NCBI GenBank assembly: GCA_945865315.1
Contig: CAMBDK010000015.1
Location: 1 to 40,546 of the forward strand
Direction of reading: 5' to 3'
Origin: Chitinophaga pinensis
GTDB taxonomy: Bacteria; Bacteroidota; Bacteroidia; 2-12-FULL-35-15
Length of the DNA: 40,546 nt
Of the stretch, positions 34,601 to 40,546 are shown one piece after another. The position numbers and the translations under genes are program-made. Within the stretch, counting starts at the first letter, position 1. The number at the start of each line of letters is the position of its first letter. The notes below the pieces were generated by a model, which made no database searches, was not told the DNA's origin, and was given only the letters and a program-made list of their open reading frames with translations.

Positions 34601-37600
34601 CTTGTAGATCAAGCTCCTTCCATATTACTAAGCACCTCAAGCATTAATTCAAATTGTAATTTATCAAATGGACAAGCTACCGTAACTGCCACAGCAGGTA
34701 TCGCTCCTTATAGCTATCTATGGTCTCCTGCTGGTGGAACAAATAATATTGCAACCGGATTAGGTTCTGGAGCATATTCTGTTCTTGTTACTGATTTTAT
34801 GGGCTGTACTAATACTGGGTTTGTAAATGTAGATGAAAATACAGCCCCTTCTGTTAATATTGCAGCATTTGCTAATGCAAGTTGTTTTGGACAAGCAAGC
34901 GGCAGTGCTACCGTAACGGCTAGTGGTGGTATTGCTCCCTATACTTATTTATGGTTACCTACAGGTGGTACAAATGCCCTTGCTAATAATTTAATGGCTG
35001 GCTCTTATACCGTTTCTGTTACTGGAGCAAATGGCTGTGAAGCGCTTTTAACTTTGATTCCTGAAATTTTACAACCTACCGAAATTTCAATCGATGTAAC
35101 ACAAAATAATATAAGTTGTTTCGGTGGAAATGATGGAAATGCATCTGCCAATGCATCGGGTGGAACTCCCGGCTACATTTACCAATGGTTGCCAACTGGT
35201 ACACTGGGTGCCAATATAAATAATCTTATTGCCAATACTTATACAATTGAGGCAACAGATGCTCTTGGCTGCGTTAAATCACAACCTTTTACAATAACGG
35301 AACCCACTCAATTAAGCTCCTCAATTGTATCTGCAACCAATGCCAACTGTAATGGCACGGCTGATGGTGCGGCTACTGTTAATGTTAGCGGTGGCTCATT
35401 GCCTTATAGTTATAATTGGTTACCCAATGGCGGTAATGGATTTACTGGCAGCGGTCTTTCGGCAGGTACCTATACCGTAACCACAACTGATATCAAAAAC
35501 TGTATTGTTACCAGTAATGCAACTATTGCAGAACCGCTGCAAGCCTTATCTGCAAACTCTACAGAAACGGCTGTTTCCTGTTTTGGCTTATCGGATGGAA
35601 CTTCACAAATCAATGTTTCTGGTGGTACCGCAGGATATTCCTACCAGTGGTTTCCTAATGTATCCAATACCAACATTGCATTGAACCTAAACAATGGTAA
35701 TTATACCGTATTAATAACCGACAGTAAAAATTGCCAGAAAAATATAGCAGTAAATATAATAGAACCACAAGAAATAACTGGAAATTTAGTAGCAATTAAC
35801 CCATCCTGCAATTTGCCTAATGGTTCCCTTACTGCCCTAATATCAGGAGGAAATCCTCCTTATACTTTTACTTGGTCGGCAGGAGGCTCTATAACCCCAC
35901 AGGCATTAAATTTGGGTGTTGGTACATATAGTCTAACAATAAATGACGCATCCAATTGTATACTAACTTTATCAAAAACCCTAACCGCTACTCCTAACCC
36001 TACTATTGCTGTTACTTCCATGAATAATGTATCCTGCTTTAATGGAAATGATGGTAATGCCACCATTAGTATTTCACAAGGAACACCACCATTTGTAACA
36101 AACTGGACACCAACAGGCGGAAATGCTTTGACGGGAACTAATTTATCTGCTAATAATTATACTGTAAATGTTATAGATGGATTAGGATGCCTGGTAAGTG
36201 AAAATATTATTTTAACCGCTCCTTTACCTGTGAGTGTTGCAGTAATTACTATAAATGATGTTTTATGCTTTGGAGGTAATACTGGAGAAATAACTGTTTC
36301 CGGATCTGGTGGTACAGGACCACTTTATAATTATTCATGGACGCCTGTTATTTCTAATGCCTCAACAATTTCAAACCTTCCTATAGGAACATATACGGTG
36401 AATGTAACAGATCAAAATAATTGTTTTAATACAATATCTGTAAATATTTCTGAGCCTGCCTTATTATCTTCATCTGTTGGTATTATTACCAATGCAGCTT
36501 GCTTTAACGGTCTAGGAGGGGCTACCATCAATACTTTGGGAGGCACTGTGCCATACAGCTATGCATGGTCTGCGCCTGCAGCAGCCCAAAATGGCAATCA
36601 AATTACTGATGTTTTGGCAGGCACTTATGCGGTTACCGTTACAGATATAAATGGCTGTGTTGCTAACAACAACGTGCTTATAACTCAACCGTCTCAAATA
36701 ATTACAAGCAGCGGATTAAATGACACTTTATGTTTGGGGCAAACTGGCAGCATATCAGCATCAGCATTTGGGGGAGCAGGTAACTATACCTATCAATGGC
36801 AACCTTCAGCTGCAATTAATACAGGCACATTAGCAATTACGCCGCTTGATAATACAATTTACACAGTAGTTGCTTTTGACCAAAATGGATGCGTTGGAAC
36901 GCCTGCTTTCGTTTCTGCTATTGTTTATAATTTATCAGGAAGCACCGTTCAAACTTATGCCTCCTCCCCCATTTGTCCAGGACAAAACTCTAATGTGCTT
37001 GCTGAAACAGCTGCTGCTGCTGGACCAATAACTTTTCAATGGAATAACAATTTAGGAACTGGCCCAGGAGTTTTTGTTGTTACACCTGCAGTTCCTACCT
37101 CCTATATCTGTACCTTTACTAATATATGTGGATTAACTATTTCTGATACGGTTAATGTTCTTTTTAATCCCATACCAATAATAGATATTTCTTCCGATAC
37201 CAATATGGTTTGTATACCTGGCGTAATTTATTTTTATGATAGTTCTTCCGTATTAAACGAGTATGACTCAATTACTGTATGGTCATGGAATTTTGGTGAT
37301 GGCACGTTTTCCAATATAGAAAACCCTGTGCATTACTTTAATCAAAGCGCTACATTCCCTGTTTCGTTAACAGTTACTACCGCTCAGGGGTGCACAAATA
37401 ATAATTTATTGTTTCCTGATTCTATATATGCTTTCCCCTACCCTATAGCAGCATTTTCGGTTAATGCTTCTAATATTTCTCTACCCTTCGATAAATTGAA
37501 TTGCACCAATTTATCAACAGGTGGTATAACCTATCAATGGGACTTTGGAGATAATGAAACATCTACCCTCACAAATCCTACACATACCTATACAACAGTA

Positions 37601-37993
37601 GGTTTATTTCCAATTCAACTAATTGCCATGTCGGATAAAGGTTGCTTGGATACTACTATTATTTCAATTACGGCAAATGCCGACATTATATTCCCTAATG
37701 CATTTACACCTAATGAGGGAGGAGCAACAGGAGGCTTTTACGATATTAATAGCTTGGAAAACGATGTTTTTTTTGCTTTCTGTGCAGGAGCAGTAGAATA
37801 TAAATTAGTTGTATTTAATCGTTGGGGTGAAATAATTTTTGAAACAGAAAATATTAAACAAGGCTGGGATGGCTATTATAATAATGCTTTATGTAACCAA
37901 GATGTTTATATCTGGACAGCGACAATAACTCTCAATGATGGAACATTACTTAATAAAGGAGGCGACGTAACAATTCTTAAAAAAGGTTATTAA
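31661..37993 (+). CDS. giant SprB-repeat adhesin with choice-of-anchor L and T9SS type B sorting domains
   Basis: 2110 residues from the ATG at 31661; a GTG at 31628 would add 11 residues before the signal peptide (cut near SLKAQ) and is less likely. Order: choice-of-anchor L domain (about 35-270, with [12 protein letters not shown] and [11 protein letters not shown]), an intervening region, about sixteen SprB repeats (about 366-1676), a degenerate repeat and an Ig-like unit, two PKD domains (WSWNFGDGT near 1876, YQWDFGDNE near 1960) and a gliding-motility-type C-terminal domain (FPNAFTPN near 2010, [18 protein letters not shown]). SprB-like proteins are moved along or displayed on the cell surface by the T9SS/gliding machinery and act in adhesion and spreading. 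No gliding genes are in the window. Ends tail to tail with tyrS. Confidence 0.93.
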   Translation: MKYFLNGINKITLQLLGPVLFLFVFSLKAQLTVNGNLTPTQLVQNVLLGAGIVANNIVYTGSASAIGSFVGTASNIGLASGILMTTGKITNAIGPNNLTEQSNVNGLGGDVDLVALSGGGAILDACILQFNFIPTTNTVNLTFVFGSEEYPEYTEFADIFGFFISGPGIAGPYSNNAKNIAVIPGTVTPISIANICTQYNGQCVGGNNVQYLINNNNGTSIQYDAFSIPITMTANVQCGQTYTIKIAIGDKNDSSVDTGVFLQAAGFTAGAKATAGTDIQLNVGCTGTSAAANFTAGTIAWNSIFPGAIGDYNSYLSCTTCLNPDINYPIGAPNFIDFQVCGTGFCNLNTCDTVRVNYNPAIVAAITPVNPVMCFGQATTTITAVASGGSPPYTYLWNNSFTTQSITVGNGIWQVAISDASGCTPAVANVNITTFPAAIAANAGADISVCNQNPAATITASVQGALGGIWSGGAGTYGPNNATLAGLTYTPAPAELAAGFVDLTLTTTGNGNCAAATDIVRINYVGFTGLATFVITPITCFGGNDGSALVSVPGSTPTYSYFWNTVPPALTNLASNLSSGTYMVTITDDLGCTSDFPVTIPDPLPTPLLLASQITNVSCIGGNNGTIAITITNGTAPYTYLWSNGGNTPQISNLSIQNYTVTVTDSKLCQAIATYTITEPAAISILLTPSNVNCFNANDGVITSIVSGGTAPYTYNWDNGTTAPDPTGLAIGNFILTVTDNLGCVSQPAIATITEPTQLTANTTTTNETCNYLNDGSATATQNGGTPGYTYAWSNGAITPQITNVAAQQYTLTVTDLNGCTALAFATITEPTPLNINFINQVNVSCFQGTNAQVTANATGGTFPYTYLWTPSNSTIPNNTNLTAGTYTLTVTDNNACVIVDAVTITEPASNLTISISSSPNTCFGGSNGTASSIASGGTAPFSYHWMPGNFLTQNITNLTSTTYTVDVIDFNGCISNNNILVDQAPSILLSTSSINSNCNLSNGQATVTATAGIAPYSYLWSPAGGTNNIATGLGSGAYSVLVTDFMGCTNTGFVNVDENTAPSVNIAAFANASCFGQASGSATVTASGGIAPYTYLWLPTGGTNALANNLMAGSYTVSVTGANGCEALLTLIPEILQPTEISIDVTQNNISCFGGNDGNASANASGGTPGYIYQWLPTGTLGANINNLIANTYTIEATDALGCVKSQPFTITEPTQLSSSIVSATNANCNGTADGAATVNVSGGSLPYSYNWLPNGGNGFTGSGLSAGTYTVTTTDIKNCIVTSNATIAEPLQALSANSTETAVSCFGLSDGTSQINVSGGTAGYSYQWFPNVSNTNIALNLNNGNYTVLITDSKNCQKNIAVNIIEPQEITGNLVAINPSCNLPNGSLTALISGGNPPYTFTWSAGGSITPQALNLGVGTYSLTINDASNCILTLSKTLTATPNPTIAVTSMNNVSCFNGNDGNATISISQGTPPFVTNWTPTGGNALTGTNLSANNYTVNVIDGLGCLVSENIILTAPLPVSVAVITINDVLCFGGNTGEITVSGSGGTGPLYNYSWTPVISNASTISNLPIGTYTVNVTDQNNCFNTISVNISEPALLSSSVGIITNAACFNGLGGATINTLGGTVPYSYAWSAPAAAQNGNQITDVLAGTYAVTVTDINGCVANNNVLITQPSQIITSSGLNDTLCLGQTGSISASAFGGAGNYTYQWQPSAAINTGTLAITPLDNTIYTVVAFDQNGCVGTPAFVSAIVYNLSGSTVQTYASSPICPGQNSNVLAETAAAAGPITFQWNNNLGTGPGVFVVTPAVPTSYICTFTNICGLTISDTVNVLFNPIPIIDISSDTNMVCIPGVIYFYDSSSVLNEYDSITVWSWNFGDGTFSNIENPVHYFNQSATFPVSLTVTTAQGCTNNNLLFPDSIYAFPYPIAAFSVNASNISLPFDKLNCTNLSTGGITYQWDFGDNETSTLTNPTHTYTTVGLFPIQLIAMSDKGCLDTTIISITANADIIFPNAFTPNEGGATGGFYDINSLENDVFFAFCAGAVEYKLVVFNRWGEIIFETENIKQGWDGYYNNALCNQDVYIWTATITLNDGTLLNKGGDVTILKKGY
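32756..36690 (+). repeat. array of about sixteen SprB repeats (about 230 bp each)
   Basis: Protein repeats of 74-78 residues, each with a Cys near the start (VSCFGGNDG), a central [10 protein letters not shown] and an end of YTVTVTDxxGC followed by ITEP. The second unit (around 32970-33240) is a different, non-SprB insert. DNA copies have diverged well, so this is an old array rather than a freshly expanded one. Two Cys per unit suggest a disulfide clamp in each module. Confidence 0.88.
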
Positions 37994-39273
37994 TTCACCT
38001 TTATCACAAAATAATTTTTCTTTCCTTTCTGTATTAAAACATACTTGTCATTTATTAAATGATCGGAGGTTATTTTAAATTCAATATCATCAATCTTCAA
38101 TTTATTAACAGAAACTCCTCCACCTTGAATCATTTTTTTTGATTCACCCTTCGACGGAAAAATCTTTGTTTTTTCAGATGTAAAATCAACAATAGAAACT
38201 CCTTGTTCAATTTCAATTCTTGAAATTTCAAATTGCTCAACCCCTTCAAACACACTATAAAAATCTTCTTCCGATAATTTCATTAAACTTTCAGAAGTGC
38301 CTTTTCCAAATAATATTTCAGATGCTTCAAGAGCTGCATTATAATCCAATTCCGAATGCACCCTGATGGTAATATCCTTTGCTAAGGTCTTTTGCAATAA
38401 CCTAAGGTGGGGATTCAAGGAATGCTCTAATTCTAATTTTTCAATTTCATCTTTCGTCAATAAAGTAAAAATACGTATAAAATTTTTTACATCCTCATCA
38501 CCAGCATTTAACCAAAATTGATAAAATTTATAGGGCGATGTTTTCAATTTGGACAACCACACATTGCCACTCTCACTTTTACCAAACTTAGTTCCATCAG
38601 CTTTTTTGATTAATGGAGTTGTTAGTGCGTATGCTTCTCCGCTACCCTTGCGTCTTATTAACTCTGTTCCGGTAACAATATTTCCCCATTGGTCTGAGCC
38701 GCCCATTTGTAACTTCACCTTATTATTTAGCCACAAATAATAAAAATCATAGCCTTGAACCAATTGATAGCTAAATTCGGTGAAACTCATCCCATTATCA
38801 AGGCGGCTTTTAACAGAATCCTTTGCCAGCATATAATTCACACTGATGTGTTTACCTGTATCACGAATAAAATCTAAAAAACTAATACCCTTAAACCAAT
38901 CGTAATTATTTACTATTGCTGCTGAATTTTCACCACAATTAAAATCAAGAAATTTTTCCAACTGAGAGCGCTGGCAAGCCAAATTATGATTCAATATTTT
39001 TTCGTCCAATAAGTTCCGCTCTGCCGACTTTCCTGATGGATCACCCACCATTCCTGTAGCCCCACCTACCAATGCCAATGGTTTGTGTCCTGCTTTTTGA
39101 AAATGCAGTAATGTCATTATTTGAACCAGGTTACCTACTCCTAAGGAATCGGCAGTTGGATCAAAACCAATATATCCAATTACCATTTCATTATTTAATA
39201 AATCTTCCGTTCCTGGCATTATATCATGTAACATACCACGCCATCCTAGCTCTTCAATAAAGTTCTTTTTCAT
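37990..39273 (-). CDS. tyrS: tyrosyl-tRNA synthetase
   Basis: 427 residues. The N-terminus [28 protein letters not shown] (36-44), [20 protein letters not shown] (68-87), [11 protein letters not shown] (189-199) and KFGKS (229-233) are all typical of bacterial TyrRS, and an S4 RNA-binding domain closes the protein (about 355-427). It charges tRNA-Tyr. Unusually, the class I HIGH signature reads GVGN at 45-48, so both histidines are replaced; in Geobacillus TyrRS, with the same numbering, His45 helps stabilise the activation transition state. The rest is intact with no frame disruption. The stop overlaps the adhesin stop by 4 bp. A TACCTTTG promoter box lies 20 bp upstream of the ATG. Confidence 0.95.
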   Translation of the reverse strand: MKKNFIEELGWRGMLHDIMPGTEDLLNNEMVIGYIGFDPTADSLGVGNLVQIMTLLHFQKAGHKPLALVGGATGMVGDPSGKSAERNLLDEKILNHNLACQRSQLEKFLDFNCGENSAAIVNNYDWFKGISFLDFIRDTGKHISVNYMLAKDSVKSRLDNGMSFTEFSYQLVQGYDFYYLWLNNKVKLQMGGSDQWGNIVTGTELIRRKGSGEAYALTTPLIKKADGTKFGKSESGNVWLSKLKTSPYKFYQFWLNAGDEDVKNFIRIFTLLTKDEIEKLELEHSLNPHLRLLQKTLAKDITIRVHSELDYNAALEASEILFGKGTSESLMKLSEEDFYSVFEGVEQFEISRIEIEQGVSIVDFTSEKTKIFPSKGESKKMIQGGGVSVNKLKIDDIEFKITSDHLINDKYVLIQKGKKNYFVIKVN

Positions 39274-39292
39274 TTTATTATTTTTAATGTTG

Positions 39293-39300
39293 CAAAGGTA
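39293..39300 (-). promoter_or_regulatory. -7 promoter box for tyrS
   Basis: On the minus strand TACCTTTG, followed by C, is a strong match to the TAnnTTTG box, 19 bp before the start codon at 39273. No exact TTTG is found at the -33 position. Confidence 0.5.
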
Positions 39301-39389
39301 ATAAATACTTAATAGAAGCTAATTCATTCGCTAAAGCATTGTTAAAAAATAACTAATAAATTTCAGCTTGTTCTTTTGCCGCTAACACA

Positions 39390-39515
39390 CAGTCTCGCTC
39401 ACCCAGCCACAGGCTGGTTGCCGTCTGCCTTGTAAAATCGTTAAATAGCTAAGACTATTCGCGCCTGTCAACAGCCTCGCTCATCCAGCCGCTGGCCGGC
39501 TGCCGTGCCTTGAAA
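39390..39515. repeat. pair of GC-rich hairpin repeats between tyrS and the epimerase gene
   Basis: Two related 44-48-bp units in direct orientation (39390-39437 and 39472-39515) share CAG[T/C]CTCGCTCA, then CCAGCC ... GGCTGG or CCGGCTG as a hairpin, then TTGCCGTCTGCCTTG or TGCCGTGCCTTG. They are far richer in GC than the surrounding DNA. The hairpin loops differ (ACA versus GCTGG-containing). They resemble REP-type extragenic palindromes. The rest of the 360-bp gap (39274-39633) shows nothing else beyond the tyrS promoter box. Confidence 0.75.
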
Positions 39516-39633
39516 AAAAAACAATTACTTCGCCAATTCTGTACCATTTATTTCTTAACAATGCCTAAATTCTTAAATTGAGGTTTTATTGTCCTTTTAA
39601 AATTTGTAAATTCGCAGTATAAAATTTTATTAA

Positions 39634-40546
39634 TTGATTTTAGTTACAGGAGGAACCGGTTTAGTGGGCAGTCATTTATTATTCGATTTGTGTAAATCGG
39701 GTAAAAAAGTACGCGCCTTAAAACGTGCCACAAGTAATATTGACAATGTTAAAAAAGTATTTTCCTATTATTCTAAAAACGCGGCTATTTTATTTGAAAA
39801 TATTGAGTGGGTAACAGCCGACTTGGCGGATTATTTTTCGTTGCTAGATGCTATGGAGGGTGTTACAGAGGTATATCATTGCGCTGCTTTAGTTTCGTTT
39901 GATAAAAAAGATGAAGCTGAAATGATAAACATAAATGTTGAAGGAACTTGCAATATGGTAAATGCTGCATTAGAAAAGGGGTTAAGGAAATTCTGTCACG
40001 TTAGCTCTATTGCTACTTTTGGTAGCACACTCAATAATACGCCTATTACAGAAGATCTCTTTTGGAAACCATCGCCTAAAAACTCTAACTACGCTATAAG
40101 CAAATATGCAGCTGAATGCGAAGTATGGAGAGCTTCTGAAGAGGGACTTAATGTAATAATTGTAAATCCTTCTTTAATTATTGGTCCAGGAAACTGGAAC
40201 CAAAGTAGTTCGAATTTATTTAATACTGCATTTCAAGGAATGAAATATTATACCAATGGTGCAAACGGATTTATTGATGTGCGCGATGTTTCAGCACTTA
40301 TGATTGCATTGATGGGAAGTGAAATTATAAATCAAAGATTTATATTAAATTCTGAAAACAGGACTTATAAATACTTCTTTGATTTAATGCTTCTAGAGTT
40401 TAACAAACCTAAGTTGAAGTATAAGGTGAATAAACTAATTTGTAATTTTGCATGGAGGTTAGAGAAGCTAAGAAGTATTTTTACCGGATTGAAGCCTTTG
40501 GTAACTAAAGAAACGATGAACTCGGCCCTTCAAATTAAGACCTTTT
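39634..40546 (+). CDS. NAD-dependent epimerase/dehydratase (extended SDR), 3' end beyond window
   Basis: 304 codons are open to the window edge. The N-terminal ILVTGGTGLVGSHL is the Rossmann NAD(P)-binding motif of extended short-chain dehydrogenases. VYHCAALVSF, HVSSIATFG and the catalytic YAISK (Tyr 153, Lys 157) follow in the usual order. These enzymes act on nucleotide sugars, flavonoid-like or sterol-like ketones and other substrates; the specific one cannot be told. The start is a TTG at 39634: the codon just before it is a TAA stop, so nothing earlier is possible, and the TTG gives the expected MILVTGG start. Neighbouring genes give no clue to its pathway. Confidence 0.9.
   Translation, partial: MILVTGGTGLVGSHLLFDLCKSGKKVRALKRATSNIDNVKKVFSYYSKNAAILFENIEWVTADLADYFSLLDAMEGVTEVYHCAALVSFDKKDEAEMININVEGTCNMVNAALEKGLRKFCHVSSIATFGSTLNNTPITEDLFWKPSPKNSNYAISKYAAECEVWRASEEGLNVIIVNPSLIIGPGNWNQSSSNLFNTAFQGMKYYTNGANGFIDVRDVSALMIALMGSEIINQRFILNSENRTYKYFFDLMLLEFNKPKLKYKVNKLICNFAWRLEKLRSIFTGLKPLVTKETMNSALQIKTF

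Noticed and set aside
32756-36690. CRISPR-like periodic array
   Set aside because: The period is about 230 bp, the DNA units have diverged, and the reading frame is open throughout; the repeats are protein SprB modules.
39390-39515. Possible tRNA genes because of high GC content
   Set aside because: The stems are single short hairpins without a cloverleaf, T-loop or acceptor pairing.

Overview
The window is AT-rich chromosomal DNA from a member of the Bacteroidota. The evidence is consistent: type IX secretion (T9SS) C-terminal sorting domains of both type A and type B, SprB-type repeats, a choice-of-anchor L adhesin, TAnnTTTG promoter boxes with little Shine-Dalgarno signal, and Bacteroidota-like versions of the housekeeping genes. 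I cannot name the genus; the large T9SS cargo set suggests a free-living or sludge/aquatic lineage (inference).

Layout. 1-954: end of radA converging on tsaB. 1079-4759 (minus strand): a secreted OmpA-like protein that has lost its peptidoglycan-binding signature, a TolC-type outer-membrane factor and an HlyD/RND-type adaptor, without an inner-membrane pump gene. 4866-6644: a SemiSWEET sugar transporter and an M19 dipeptidase-like metallohydrolase. 6860-7159: a small Cys-rich exported protein with its own promoter and terminator. 7724-11219: purT, then mnmH and selD, which together make selenophosphate and use it for 2-selenouridine in tRNA. 11216-26887: a block of nine genes, all on the plus strand, bracketed by two inverted copies of a ~245-bp element with terminal inverted repeats. 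26920-31622: a papain-like T9SS peptidase (minus) and purB (plus), bracketed by direct copies of a second repeat family. 31661-37993: a 2110-residue SprB-repeat adhesin. 37990-39273: tyrS, tail to tail with the adhesin. 39390-39515: a pair of GC-rich hairpin repeats. 39634 to the end: an NAD-dependent epimerase running off the window.

The most interesting part is the 15-kb plus-strand block. It opens with a membrane-anchored nSTAND1 NTPase carrying a long coiled coil and WD40 repeats, followed closely by a TPR-like/outer-membrane-barrel protein and a Kelch lipoprotein (the last two overlap by 11 bp). It then holds a large sortilin/BNR-type T9SS protein and three tandem paralogous T9SS proteins. 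It closes with a protein that reads as two tandem TIR-like domains and a coiled-coil SpoIIE/PP2C phosphatase 30 bp downstream. A STAND sensor/switch, TIR-like domains and a phosphatase are parts typical of bacterial signalling or conflict systems. Here they share a locus with envelope and surface proteins, so a trans-envelope sensing system is a reasonable hypothesis. That these genes act together is inference from co-orientation, spacing and flanking repeats.

Other points of note: the tyrosyl-tRNA synthetase has GVGN where the catalytic HIGH signature should be; the three tandem T9SS paralogs are mosaics of each other; and the papain-like peptidase has a well-formed promoter about 250 bp upstream of its start codon. 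No tRNA, rRNA, CRISPR array or recognisable transposase gene was seen.
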